Assembly: GCF_016765655.2 (NCBI RefSeq) | Contig: NZ_CP086106.1 | Span: 5,168,501 to 5,232,500, forward strand | Direction: 5' to 3' | Length of the DNA stretch: 64,000 nucleotides | Source of the DNA: Skermanella mucosa | GTDB lineage: Bacteria > Pseudomonadota > Alphaproteobacteria > Azospirillales > Azospirillaceae | Shown: positions 1 to 7,917 of the stretch, one piece after another | Numbering within the stretch: position 1 is the stretch's first letter | Layout: every line of letters starts with the position of its first letter | Program-made: the position numbers and the translations under genes | The notes under the pieces: model-generated | Databases searched by the model: none | Told to the model about the DNA's origin: nothing | The model's input: the letters and a program-made list of their open reading frames with translations, nothing else

Positions 1-133
1 CAAGCTTTCGGGTGTCCTTTTCTACCGATTCAGCCGACACAGGATCGTACACCTGGGCCATGAGATCATTGACAATTTCCATTACGAAAACTTCCAGGAA
101 AAGATAATAATAAATATTATCGGCTCTCTGATG
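1..133 (+). pseudogene. 5' part of an unknown gene interrupted by IS66
   Basis: The frame that ends with the ATG at 131-133 is open without a stop from the window edge. If the IS66 element and one copy of the 8-bp duplication are removed, this frame continues directly into the piece at 1591-1820, giving a fused product of at least 117 residues. The joined peptide is rich in aromatic and charged residues (HYENF, FNDPW), and both halves are visibly less GC-rich than the surroundings, which suggests acquired DNA. I do not recognise the family. The true start lies left of the window. Confidence 0.5.
126..133. repeat. Target site duplication, left copy
   Basis: CTCTGATG directly precedes the left end of the IS66 element and is repeated exactly at 1591-1598. 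Eight bases is the usual IS66 duplication length. Confidence 0.9.
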
Positions 134-155
134 GTAATTGCTCACGGGGTTGGCG
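134..155. repeat. IS66 left terminal inverted repeat
   Basis: 22 bp, matching the reverse complement of 1569-1590 at 21 positions; the shared core contains TTGCTCACGGGGTTGGCG. Confidence 0.88.
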
Positions 156-167
156 GATCGCGAGCCG

Positions 168-1526
168 TCAGGTGACGGCGAAGGTTCCACCGACGAGGTG
201 GCGTACGGCGGTCCAGGCGGATTGACCTTGCCGACGCGCCGTTCCTGTCACGGATCGATACCCGGCGTGGATGCCGGGTCCCCAGTCGGATCGGAAGCCG
301 TTGGTGACCTTGCGGAAGACCACGGACGGGCGAATTTCCTGCTCGCTGGCGTTGTTGGTCGGCGGCACGCGGCGGTCGGCGAGGAAGACGAAGAACTTGC
401 CGCGCCATGCCTTGACCAGCCGCTGCAACTCGCGTCCGGCCGGATGGGCGGCGGGGGTACCGACCAGGGCATCGAGGCCGCGCTCGGCCTTTGCGGCGTA
501 GGCGGCAAGCGTGCTGTCCTTCAGGCCCGGTCTTCGTTTGCCGACGCGGATGGCCCAGAGCAGGTGATCGCGGATCCTGGGTGCGACCATGGTGTCGCCG
601 CAGTCGATGGCGTACTGCACGTCCCTGAGAACGTGGGCCAGGCAGACCTGGTGGACCCGTCCCAGTTCCTGCTGCCCGGCGTAGCGGTCGGAGATCCAGA
701 CCTCGGGCCGATGCCCGCCCAGGATCCCGGCGGCCACCGCCCGGGCGCGGCTGGGGGCGATGGTGTGCAGCACGGCTTGCCCGGAATGGAACACCCATTG
801 CCAGTGGATCACGCCGTTGACCCGCGTCGTGGTCTCGTCCGAGGCGATGACGGAAGCCCCCAGGAGTTTGGCCTTGATCGCCGCGCAGGCCGTGTCGAAC
901 GCCGTGCCCATGCGGCGCAACGCATTGGCGATGGCGCCCTCTGAGATCGTCAGTCCGAACAACTCCTCCAGCATCCGCGACAGCCGCTCGAAGCCGACAT
1001 GATGGCTGTGGTGCAGATAGGCCAGCAGTGCCCGGATGCCCGGTCCGAACGGGGTGCCCGGCGGCATGGCGGCGGGCGGGGCGGCCCGGTAGCGCCGCCC
1101 GCAATCGCCGCACCGGCCGCCGAACAGCTCGACCCGCGTCACCACCGGGCGGATCACCGGAAGGTCGATGTGGTCGTAGCGGTGCCGGCACCGCTGGGCG
1201 CTCTCGGGCACCGCCGTCCCGCAATGCGGGCAGCCCTCGACCAGGCGGCGCTCGGTCCGGTCCGGATCGTCGGCCAGCGGGCGCGATACTCCGGGGCGCG
1301 ACGGCCGCGGCTTGCGCCGGCGCTTGGCGTCCGCCGTACGCGACGCACCGCCGGGGCCGTCCTGCGACGGCGGAATGTGCGAATTGGCCGACGTCTTCCG
1401 CGGCTTCCCGATCAGCGCTTCCAGTTCGGCAACCCGCGCCGCCAGACGCTCGATCAGCGCCGCCTGCTCGACCAGCAGGGCGTCCTTCTCAGCCTCACTC
1501 AGACGGTAACGCGGCGGTTTCTCCAT
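168..1526 (-). CDS. IS66 family transposase
   Basis: A 452-residue DDE transposase. The N-terminal leucine-rich coiled coil (about residues 14-40) matches the IS66 leucine-zipper region. Two CxxC pairs (C99/C102 and C139/C142) form the IS66 zinc-binding module. The catalytic acidic residues are readable: D230 in SDETTTR, D280 in WISDRYAG and E395 in TNNASEQEIRP, the last being the IS66 signature with the Asn-Asn-Ala-x-Glu pattern. The frame fills almost the whole element and has no disruption, so the enzyme is probably functional. It moves the element by cut-and-paste or copy-out transposition (family knowledge). Confidence 0.95.
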   Translation of the reverse strand: MEKPPRYRLSEAEKDALLVEQAALIERLAARVAELEALIGKPRKTSANSHIPPSQDGPGGASRTADAKRRRKPRPSRPGVSRPLADDPDRTERRLVEGCPHCGTAVPESAQRCRHRYDHIDLPVIRPVVTRVELFGGRCGDCGRRYRAAPPAAMPPGTPFGPGIRALLAYLHHSHHVGFERLSRMLEELFGLTISEGAIANALRRMGTAFDTACAAIKAKLLGASVIASDETTTRVNGVIHWQWVFHSGQAVLHTIAPSRARAVAAGILGGHRPEVWISDRYAGQQELGRVHQVCLAHVLRDVQYAIDCGDTMVAPRIRDHLLWAIRVGKRRPGLKDSTLAAYAAKAERGLDALVGTPAAHPAGRELQRLVKAWRGKFFVFLADRRVPPTNNASEQEIRPSVVFRKVTNGFRSDWGPGIHAGYRSVTGTARRQGQSAWTAVRHLVGGTFAVT

Positions 1527-1568
1527 CCCATCCTTGACTCATATTCCAAGCCGCAGCGCAACCCTTTT

Positions 1569-1590
1569 CGCCAACCCCGTGAGCAATCAC
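1569..1590. repeat. IS66 right terminal inverted repeat
   Basis: Reverse complement of 134-155 with one mismatch at the third base from the tip (GTG against GTA). Confidence 0.88.
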
Positions 1591-1598
1591 CTCTGATG
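1591..1598. repeat. Target site duplication, right copy
   Basis: CTCTGATG, identical to 126-133. Confidence 0.9.
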
Positions 1599-1820
1599 CA
1601 CATCGATTTCAATGACCCATGGATCTCCATGAAAAAAGGGACCAAACGCCCTGGCGGCATGAGGTACAATTTCCTGAATATTCATGGCGAGCTAATGTAT
1701 CTAACCTGCCGCCGCCATTATAATCAGGAGTCGCTCGCATTGTTCTTCGATACTTGTGCGTACCTTTCACTCGCAATCGACGAAATTCGTGCGCTTGAAA
1801 GCAAGACGGCTTGCTCTTGA
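1591..1820 (+). pseudogene. 3' part of the IS66-interrupted gene
   Basis: From the ATG at 1596 the frame encodes 74 residues beginning MHIDFNDPWISMKKG and ending at a stop at 1818-1820. Removing the insertion joins it in frame to the open frame at 1-133. The remaining piece could still be translated from its own ATG, but that ATG is part of the target duplication and has no clear ribosome binding site. The family is not recognised. Its end abuts the remnant toxin gene on the other strand. Confidence 0.5.
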
Positions 1821-1967
1821 TCAGGACCCGAGACGGTTAGCCAGCTTGCCAATCACGTCCTGTATTCTATGGCCGACGTGGGAGGCAGCGGCTGGATTGT
1901 CTCGGCGGATCTAAGCCGAAATGTCCGCGATGTTCCGTCGGGCGCCTCACAGGTAGCGGATCTTCAC
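1821..1967 (-). pseudogene. Decayed ParE/RelE-type toxin gene
   Basis: Reading the minus strand from a GTG at 1967-1965, which overlaps the antitoxin stop codon as GTGA, the translation begins VKIRYL and continues GARRNIADISA, then IRRDNPAAASHVGHRIQDV and IGKLANRLGS. This is the N-terminal half of a ParE-type toxin (compare family features such as the ARRDL block, a DNPxAA turn, and a RI-x(2)-V-x(3)-LA helix). Two in-frame stops (codon 7 TGA, codon 19 TAG) interrupt it. The frame ends at codon 49, where a full toxin would need about 95 residues. The toxin is therefore dead by nonsense and truncation. I made this call by eye from the three-base reading; the match is short but its position directly after an antitoxin supports it. 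Confidence 0.72.
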
Positions 1968-2236
1968 CGCTGGCCCGGCGGACGGTCGAACGACGCGAAG
2001 GTTTCGGCCATCTTATCATCGGTCGCGAAATCGCCGTCATCGGCTTCGGCCAGAGCTTGCCGGATATCTTCGACTTGCCACGCATGAGTCTTGAGATAGG
2101 CCCGTAGTGCCTGCTCAAGGATCCAGGATCGCTGACGGTCGGTCGCTTCGGCCAGCCGGTTGAGCTGTTCCACCGTCTGCTTATCCACCGTGAAGGATAG
2201 AGACACGCTGGCCGGCATCCTGCGCTCCATAATCAT
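1964..2236 (-). CDS. CopG/ParD-type ribbon-helix-helix antitoxin
   Basis: A 90-residue protein with an N-terminal ribbon-helix-helix: the beta strand VSLSFTVDKQ is followed by two helices (TVEQLNRLAEATD and RSWILEQALRAYLKT). The C-terminal tail WQVEDIRQALAEADDGDFATDDKMAETF is the acidic toxin-binding type seen in CopG/ParD antitoxins. Such antitoxins bind their own promoter as dimers and neutralise a ParE-type ribosome-independent toxin (family knowledge). Here the following gene is a toxin remnant overlapping by one codon, so this is an orphan antitoxin that may persist as a repressor or anti-addiction factor. The ATG at 2236 is preceded by GGGG; an alternative start lies two codons in. Confidence 0.85.
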   Translation of the reverse strand: MIMERRMPASVSLSFTVDKQTVEQLNRLAEATDRQRSWILEQALRAYLKTHAWQVEDIRQALAEADDGDFATDDKMAETFASFDRPPGQR

Positions 2237-2253
2237 GGCCCCAAAGCATACAT

Positions 2254-2261
2254 TGCATGCA
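2254..2261. promoter_or_regulatory. Candidate operator of the antitoxin gene
   Basis: TGCATGCA, an 8-bp perfect palindrome, lies 18 bp upstream of the antitoxin start. Ribbon-helix-helix antitoxins usually autoregulate through short palindromes in this position. Only position and symmetry support this. Confidence 0.3.
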
Positions 2262-2293
2262 TTGATGACACGACACCGGTCAAGTGGATCTCT

Positions 2294-3280
2294 TCAGCCA
2301 CTCCTGAAATGGCACGCCGCGAAGTGCCCCGGCGCCACCGGGTCGAAGCCGGGCGCCACCTCCGCGCAGACCGCCTCGGCGCGCGGGCAGCGGGTGCGGA
2401 AATAGCAGCCGCTGGGCGGGTTCAAGGGGGACGGCAGATCGCCGGTCAGGACGATGCGTCGTTTGGCCCGCTCCCGGTCCGGGTCGGGGATCGGCACCGC
2501 CGAGATCAGCGCCTTGGTGTAGGGGTGGCGCGGGTCGCGGTAAAGGGTGTTGCGGTCGGCCAGTTCCGCCTGCTTGCCCAGGTACAGCACCATGATGCGG
2601 TGGCTGATGTGGCGCACCACGCTCAGGTCGTGGCTGATGAAGATCAGCGACAGGTGGAACTCGCGCTGAAGCCGCATCAGCAGGTTCACGATCTGCGCCT
2701 GGATCGACACGTCGAGGGCGGAGACCGGCTCGTCGCAGACGATCAGCTTGGGGTTCAGGATCATCGCCCGGGCGATGCCGATCCGCTGGGCCTGGCCGCC
2801 GCTGAACTCGTGCGGATAGCGGTTGATCATCTCCGGCAGCAGGCCGACGCGGGCCATCATGTCCTCGATCCGGGCGCGGCGGGCGGCGCGCTTCAGGTCC
2901 GGATGGAAGGTGTCGAGCGGTTCGCCGATGATGTCGCCGACGGTCATGCGCGGGTCCAGCGAGGCCAGCGGGTCCTGAAAGATCACCTGCATGTCCCGGC
3001 GATGCGGGCGCATGCGCGATTCCGGCAGGGCGGAGATGTCCTCGCCCAGCCACGCGACCGTGCCGCCGGTCGGCTCGATCAGCTTCAGCACTGCGCGGCC
3101 CAGGGTCGACTTGCCGCAGCCGGATTCGCCCACGATGCCCAGCGTCTCGCCGGGATAGAGGTCGAAGCTGACACCGTCCACCGCGCGGAGGGTATCGGTA
3201 CCGCGGAACATGCCGCGCGGGACCGGAAAGGAGACCCGCAGGTCGCGGACCGACAGGAGGGGAGCGGGCGCGGCGGTCAT
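2294..3280 (-). CDS. oppF: Oligopeptide ABC transporter ATP-binding protein OppF
   Basis: A 328-residue ATPase with Walker A GESGCGKS, signature FSGGQAQR, Walker B LIVCDEPVSALD and a switch His in ISHDLSVV. The C-terminal oligopeptide/dipeptide transporter extension, with the Cys-containing GCYFRTRCPRAEAVC block, places it in the OppF/DppF family. The start at 3280 gives an ATGA overlap with the oppD stop; an in-frame ATG six bases upstream is possible. It is the last gene of the operon and pairs with OppD to drive uptake of peptides across the inner membrane. Confidence 0.93.
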   Translation of the reverse strand: MTAAPAPLLSVRDLRVSFPVPRGMFRGTDTLRAVDGVSFDLYPGETLGIVGESGCGKSTLGRAVLKLIEPTGGTVAWLGEDISALPESRMRPHRRDMQVIFQDPLASLDPRMTVGDIIGEPLDTFHPDLKRAARRARIEDMMARVGLLPEMINRYPHEFSGGQAQRIGIARAMILNPKLIVCDEPVSALDVSIQAQIVNLLMRLQREFHLSLIFISHDLSVVRHISHRIMVLYLGKQAELADRNTLYRDPRHPYTKALISAVPIPDPDRERAKRRIVLTGDLPSPLNPPSGCYFRTRCPRAEAVCAEVAPGFDPVAPGHFAACHFRSG

Positions 3281-4323
3281 CGGCATTCCACGGCAGGGTG
3301 ATCCACGGCGAGGCGTTGCAGGTGGCAGGCCTTGGCGCGGGCCAGTCCCCGCGCCGGATCGACGGTCAGCAAGGCCGGGTCCTCGACGACGCAGCGCTCG
3401 AAACGATACGGGCAGCGGGTCTGGAAGTTGCAGCCCGGCGGCAGGTGCTGGAGGTTGGGCGGTTGTCCCGGGATCGTCGGCAACTCCGACAGGGTGTCGG
3501 CGTCGATGCGCGGCATGCTCCGCAGCAGCGCCTCGGTATAGGGGTGGCCGGGCGCGTAGAAGATGTCGCGGACGGTGCCGGTCTCGATCACCCGGCCGCC
3601 ATACATCACCATCACCCGGTCGGCCAGCCCGGCGATCACGCCCAGGTCGTGGGTGATCAGGACGATGGCGGTGTTGAACTCCCGCTTCAGATCGCCCATC
3701 AGGTCCAGGATCGCGGCCTGCACCGTGACGTCCAGGGCGGTGGTCGGCTCGTCCGCGATCAGCAGGTCGGGCCGGCACAGCAGCGCCATGGCGATCATCA
3801 CCCGCTGGCGCATCCCGCCGGAGAACTCGTGCGGGTACATGTCCAGCCGGCGCCGGGCCTCCGGGATGCGGACGAGATCCAGCATCTCGACCGCGCGGGC
3901 GCGGGCCGCCGCCTTGTCCATGCCCTTGTGGAGCCGCAGCACCTCGGTCATCTGGGTGCTGACCTTCAGGTAGGGATTCAGCGAGGTCATCGGGTCCTGG
4001 AAGATCATGGAGATCTTCTCGCCCCGGATGCGGTTCAGCGCCGGCGCCGGCAGCCCCAGGATCTCCTTGCCGCGGAACCGGACGCTTCCCGATGCCCGCC
4101 CGTTGCCGGCCAGCAGGCCCATCACGGTCATGAAGAGCTGGCTCTTGCCGGAGCCGGACTCGCCGACCACGCCGACGGTCTCTCCCGGCTCCATGTCGAA
4201 ACTCACGTCGTCCACCGCCCGCACCTCCCCTTCCGGGGTGGCGAAGCGGGTGGTCAGGCCTCGCACCGAGAGCAGGGCGTCCTCACCGGTCCTTTGGGTC
4301 GAGAGCGTCACGGATTCCGTCAC
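3277..4323 (-). CDS. oppD: Oligopeptide ABC transporter ATP-binding protein OppD
   Basis: A 348-residue ATPase with Walker A GESGSGKS (about residues 55-61), signature FSGGMRQR, Walker B LLIADEPTTALD and LITHDLGVI. The C-terminal block with GCNFQTRCPYRFERC is the oligopeptide-transporter extension that in some members binds an iron-sulfur cluster through its Cys residues (family knowledge). The start used is a GTG at 4323 that overlaps the end of oppC by 41 bases; a GTG four codons downstream is an alternative. It ends in a 4-base overlap with oppF, so translation of the two is probably coupled. Confidence 0.93.
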   Translation of the reverse strand: MTESVTLSTQRTGEDALLSVRGLTTRFATPEGEVRAVDDVSFDMEPGETVGVVGESGSGKSQLFMTVMGLLAGNGRASGSVRFRGKEILGLPAPALNRIRGEKISMIFQDPMTSLNPYLKVSTQMTEVLRLHKGMDKAAARARAVEMLDLVRIPEARRRLDMYPHEFSGGMRQRVMIAMALLCRPDLLIADEPTTALDVTVQAAILDLMGDLKREFNTAIVLITHDLGVIAGLADRVMVMYGGRVIETGTVRDIFYAPGHPYTEALLRSMPRIDADTLSELPTIPGQPPNLQHLPPGCNFQTRCPYRFERCVVEDPALLTVDPARGLARAKACHLQRLAVDHPAVECR

Positions 4324-5188
4324 CGATGAAGTTGAGCGAGAAGAGGGTCACCGCCAGGAAGACCGCGGGGAAGACCAGCATCCACCAGGCGCTTTCCATG
4401 TTGGCGGCACCCTCGCTGATCAGCACGCCCCAGCTGGTCATGGGTTCCTGGACACCCAGGCCCAGGAAGCTGAGGAAGCTTTCCAGGAGGATCACCTTGG
4501 GCACGGTCAGCGTCATGTAGACGACCACGGGACCCAGAGTGTTGGGGATGATGTGCCGCCGGATGATCGAGAGCGGGCGCACGCCGCCGGCCCGCGCCGC
4601 CTCGATGAACTCCTTGCGCTTGATGCTGAGCGTCTGGCCGCGCACGATCCGCGCCATGTCCAGCCACTCCACCGCCCCGATCGCGACGAAGATCAGCACG
4701 ATGTTCCGGCCGAAGAACACCATCAGCAGGATCACGAAGAACATGAAGGGCAGCGAGTAGAGCACGTCCACCAGCCGCATCATCACGGCATCCACCCGGC
4801 CGCCCAGATAGCCCGCCGTCGCCCCGTAGAGCACGCCGATGGTCAGGCTGACCGCCGTGGCGACCAGACCCACCATCAGCGAGATCCGCCCGCCGTGCAG
4901 CGTGCGGACCGCCAGGTCGCGGCCGTTGGCGTCGGTTCCGAAGTAACGCCCGGATGCAGGATCGGGCGGGGCCATGATGGCGTCCCAGGAGATCTCGTCC
5001 AGGTCGAACGGGATCAGCAGCGGGCCAGCGACGCAGGCCACCACCACCAAAGCCAGGACCACGGCGGCCGTGACGGCGGCCTTGTTGCGCATCAGTCGGC
5101 GCCGCGCGTCGCCCCACAGGCTGCGCCCTCGGATCGGCGTCGCCACCGCCACGGCAGGGTCGTGCAGGACCATGTCAGGAAACCTCAA
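4283..5188 (-). CDS. oppC: Oligopeptide ABC transporter permease OppC
   Basis: A 301-residue inner-membrane permease. It has an N-terminal cytoplasmic stretch, a first membrane helix (AAVTAAVVLALVVVACVAG), a periplasmic loop with the DPxSGRYFGTDANGRD motif typical of OppC/DppC, then five further hydrophobic segments. The EAA cytoplasmic loop that docks the ATPases is visible as EAARAGGVRPLSIIRRHIIPN. The start overlaps the oppB stop by 4 bases (ATGA). Confidence 0.93.
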   Translation of the reverse strand: MRFPDMVLHDPAVAVATPIRGRSLWGDARRRLMRNKAAVTAAVVLALVVVACVAGPLLIPFDLDEISWDAIMAPPDPASGRYFGTDANGRDLAVRTLHGGRISLMVGLVATAVSLTIGVLYGATAGYLGGRVDAVMMRLVDVLYSLPFMFFVILLMVFFGRNIVLIFVAIGAVEWLDMARIVRGQTLSIKRKEFIEAARAGGVRPLSIIRRHIIPNTLGPVVVYMTLTVPKVILLESFLSFLGLGVQEPMTSWGVLISEGAANMESAWWMLVFPAVFLAVTLFSLNFIGDGIRDALDPKDR

Positions 5189-6102
5189 TCATACCGGACC
5201 CTCGGATCAAGCAGCCCGTAGGCGAGATCGACGATCAGGTTGAACAGGATGATCAGCACGCCGTAGAAGATCACCACGCCCATCACCAGCGTATAGTCGC
5301 GGTTCAGGGCGCCCTGGACGAAGTAGCGGCCGATCCCGGGAATGCCGAAGATCTGCTCGATCACCACCGACCCGGTGATCACCGCCGCGGTGGCCGGCCC
5401 CAGGTAGGAGACGACCGGCAGCAGCGCCCCCTTCAGCGCGTGGCGCAGGATCGTCACCCGTTCCGGCAGGCCCTTGGCCCGCGCGGTCCGGATGAAGTTG
5501 GAGCGCAGCAGCTCGATCATGCTGGCCCGGGTCATGCGGGCGATGTAGGCGATCTGCGGCAGGGCCAGCGCCACCACCGGCAGCAGCATCTGTTGCCAGG
5601 TTCCCCAGCCGCCCGTCGGCAGCAGCCCCAGATGGACGCCCAGCACCAGGGTCAGCAAGGGTGCTATCACGAAGTTCGGCACGGCGATGCCGACCATGGC
5701 CGTCCCCATCACCGCATGGTCCAGCCCGCTGTTCTGGCGGAGTGCTGCGAAGGCGCCCAGCGCCGTCCCGATCACCACCGCCAGCAGCATGGCCGTGCCG
5801 CCGAGCTGGAGCGATACCGGGAAGCCGCTCCAGATCAGCTGGGTGACCGAGAAGTCCTTGTACTTGAAGGACGGCCCGAAATCGCCCTGCGCCACCTGCC
5901 CCAGATAGCGCAGGTACTGCATCGGCAGCGGCTCGTCCAGGTGGTAGACCGCCGCCAGGTTCCGCTCGATCTCCGCCGGAAGCGTGCGCTCGCCGTCGAA
6001 CGGCCCGCCCGGGGCCAGCCGGACCAGGAAGAAGGTGATCGTCAGGATGACGAGCAGCGTCGGGATCGCGCCCAGCAGGCGGCGGACGGCATAGCTCAGC
6101 AC
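5185..6102 (-). CDS. oppB: Oligopeptide ABC transporter permease OppB
   Basis: A 305-residue permease, the same length as the E. coli protein. It begins with the family hallmark N-terminus (MLSYAVRRLLGAIPTLLVI) and the RLAPGGPFDGE loop. It shows about six hydrophobic segments and the EAA-loop equivalent RTARAKGLPERVTILRHALK. It lies 30 bases after oppA and overlaps oppC, as the first membrane subunit of the operon. Confidence 0.93.
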   Translation of the reverse strand: MLSYAVRRLLGAIPTLLVILTITFFLVRLAPGGPFDGERTLPAEIERNLAAVYHLDEPLPMQYLRYLGQVAQGDFGPSFKYKDFSVTQLIWSGFPVSLQLGGTAMLLAVVIGTALGAFAALRQNSGLDHAVMGTAMVGIAVPNFVIAPLLTLVLGVHLGLLPTGGWGTWQQMLLPVVALALPQIAYIARMTRASMIELLRSNFIRTARAKGLPERVTILRHALKGALLPVVSYLGPATAAVITGSVVIEQIFGIPGIGRYFVQGALNRDYTLVMGVVIFYGVLIILFNLIVDLAYGLLDPRVRYD

Positions 6103-6132
6103 GGCGTATTCCTTCAGGCAGGAGCTTCCGGG

Positions 6133-7725
6133 CTATTCGAGGCTCAGGTAGCGGGTCGGGTGCCAGTCCATCAGGTTGTCCTGCCAGCCCTTCACCTTGT
6201 CCGACACCATGTGCTGCTGGCTGTAGAAATAGATCGGGATGATCGGCATGTCGGCCAGCACCATCCGCTCGGCCTCCGCCAGCAGGCCGAAGCGCGCGGC
6301 CGGATCGGTCTCGGCGGTCGCCTTGTCCGCCGTCGCGTCGTATTCGGGATTGGCGTAGCCGGCCGGGTTCTGCTCCCCGATGTCGCCGCGCAGCAGTTCC
6401 AGGAAGCTGTAGGGATCGACATAGTCGCCGATCCAGGCGGCGCGCATCACCTCGAACTGCTTCTTGTTGCGGCTTTCCAGATAGACCTTCCATTCCTCGT
6501 TCCGCAGCGTGGTCTCGATGCCCAGGAACTGCTTCCACATGCCGGCGACCGCGATGGCGATCTTCTTGTGGTTGTCGTTGGTGTTGTAGAGCAGCTCGAC
6601 CTTCAGCGGGTTGCCCTTGTCGAAGCCGGCCTCGGCCAGGATCTTCTTCGCCTCGGCGACGCGGGCCTTCTGGTCCGTCCCGGCCCACTCCACCTGCTGC
6701 TGCTCGTATCCCGGCACGCCGGGCGGCACCCAGCCATAGGCCGGGATCTCGCCGCCCTTGGTGATCTGCTTGACCAGGATGTCGCGGTCCAGGGCCATGG
6801 CCAGCGCGTGGCGGAGCCTGACGTTGCTCTTGAACGGCTCGCGGGTGACGTTGATGCCGTAGTAGTAGGTGCCGAAATAGGGCGAGTTGCGGAACTGTCC
6901 GGCCATGTCCTTCTCGAGCATGGGGATCTGCTCCTGCGGGACGTCGTAGGTCGTGTGCAGTTCGCCGGCGCGGAACTGCTTCAGCTCGGTGCCGTACTCC
7001 TCGACCGGGTAATAGAAGACGGTGTCGATCCCGACCTCGGCGGCATCGCGGAACCTTGGGTTCTTGACCGCCTTGATGTGCCCCTGGGGCACCCATTCCT
7101 GGATCATGTAGGCACCGTTGGACACGATGTTGCCCGGCCGCGTCCATTCCCTGCCGAACTTCTCGATGGCCTGCTTCGGCACCGGATAGGCCGAGTGGTG
7201 CATCAGCATCTGGAGGAAATAGGGGGTCGGCGACCGCAGCGTCACCTTCAGCGTGCGGTCGTCCACGGCCTGCGCGCCGATCTGCTCCTTCGGCACCTCG
7301 CCCTTGGTGATCCGCTCCGCATTGGTGATCGGCCACAGGATGAAGGCGTAGTTGGACGCCGTCGCCGGATCGACCATGCGCGACCAGGAATAGACGAAGT
7401 CCCCCGCCGTCAGCGGCGTTCCGTCGGACCAGACCGCGTCGGGCCGCAGCTTGAAGGTGTAGGTCAGCCCGTCGTCGCTGATCTCCCAGCTCTCCGCCAC
7501 GCCGGGGCGCAGGGTACCGTCGGGGCCGGGATGCACCAGCCCCTCGAAGATGTCCATCTGGATGAAGGATTCCGGCACGCCGGTCGAGATGGCCGGGTCG
7601 AGGGATTCAGGCTCCGCGCCGTTGCCGCGCTTCAGGACGACCTCGGCATGCAATGAAGCGGATGTCGTCGCGGCGAGTGCCAAGGCCAGCCCGGCGCACG
7701 CCAGGAGTTTACGCAGATTCCGCAT
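6133..7725 (-). CDS. oppA: Periplasmic oligopeptide-binding protein OppA
   Basis: A 530-residue solute-binding protein of SBP family 5. The Sec signal peptide is clear: basic N-terminus MRNLRKLL, a hydrophobic core and an ASLHA cleavage site. The mature start (VLKRGNGAEPESLDP) and SNGAYMIQEW block are typical of OppA. The ATG at 7725 was chosen over a longer frame because an AGGGAGA ribosome binding site lies 9 bases upstream and the signal peptide begins there. It captures oligopeptides in the periplasm and delivers them to OppBC. A LacI-type palindrome in the leader suggests repression by a LacI-family protein. Confidence 0.94.
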   Translation of the reverse strand: MRNLRKLLACAGLALALAATTSASLHAEVVLKRGNGAEPESLDPAISTGVPESFIQMDIFEGLVHPGPDGTLRPGVAESWEISDDGLTYTFKLRPDAVWSDGTPLTAGDFVYSWSRMVDPATASNYAFILWPITNAERITKGEVPKEQIGAQAVDDRTLKVTLRSPTPYFLQMLMHHSAYPVPKQAIEKFGREWTRPGNIVSNGAYMIQEWVPQGHIKAVKNPRFRDAAEVGIDTVFYYPVEEYGTELKQFRAGELHTTYDVPQEQIPMLEKDMAGQFRNSPYFGTYYYGINVTREPFKSNVRLRHALAMALDRDILVKQITKGGEIPAYGWVPPGVPGYEQQQVEWAGTDQKARVAEAKKILAEAGFDKGNPLKVELLYNTNDNHKKIAIAVAGMWKQFLGIETTLRNEEWKVYLESRNKKQFEVMRAAWIGDYVDPYSFLELLRGDIGEQNPAGYANPEYDATADKATAETDPAARFGLLAEAERMVLADMPIIPIYFYSQQHMVSDKVKGWQDNLMDWHPTRYLSLE

Positions 7726-7740
7726 GTTTTGAATCTCCCT

Positions 7741-7752
7741 GTTTACGTAAAC
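7741..7752. promoter_or_regulatory. LacI-family-like operator in the oppA leader
   Basis: GTTTACGTAAAC is a perfect 12-bp palindrome with a central CG, the usual symmetry of LacI/GalR operators. It lies 16-27 bases upstream of the oppA ATG, just before the ribosome binding site. No LacI-family regulator is in the window. Confidence 0.5.
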
Positions 7753-7917
7753 GTAAAGCACGACCTTCCGCGACCGCAACGCATTTTCCCGCGAACCCTT
7801 TACCGGGAAAGGAATTTGCAACTTTATTGTGTATCAACCCGCCGGCACGGCGTTTCCCGCCGGTTTGAGGTTATCCCGGCTTGTCAAACGTTAATACAAC
7901 GATACGTCCCATCCCGG

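Larger units (their letters stand above)
134..1590 (-). mobile_element. Complete IS66-family insertion sequence
   Basis: The element is 1457 bp long. It is bounded by 22-bp inverted repeats (134-155 and 1569-1590) with one mismatch, starting GTAATTGC on the left and GTGATTGC on the right; IS66 ends typically start with GTAA. An exact 8-bp duplication (CTCTGATG) flanks it. It carries a single transposase gene and no tnpA/tnpB accessory genes, like the ISBst12-type branch of IS66. Intact ends, an intact frame and a perfect duplication indicate a recent insertion. Confidence 0.93.

Noticed and set aside
1867-2118. An 83-codon minus-strand frame overlapping the antitoxin gene
   Set aside because: Arg/Pro/Ser-rich, out of frame with the clear ribbon-helix-helix gene and the ParE remnant.
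2294-4323. OppD/OppF as the missing ATPase for the giant-protein exporter
   Set aside because: They carry the oligopeptide-transporter C-terminal extension, lie in a complete opp operon 9 kb away and lack the membrane-fused layout of type I secretion ATPases.
5207-7336. Long minus-strand frame of about 700 codons across oppA and oppB
   Set aside because: It is out of frame with two well-supported opp genes, and its translation is Arg/Ala/Gly-rich without motifs.
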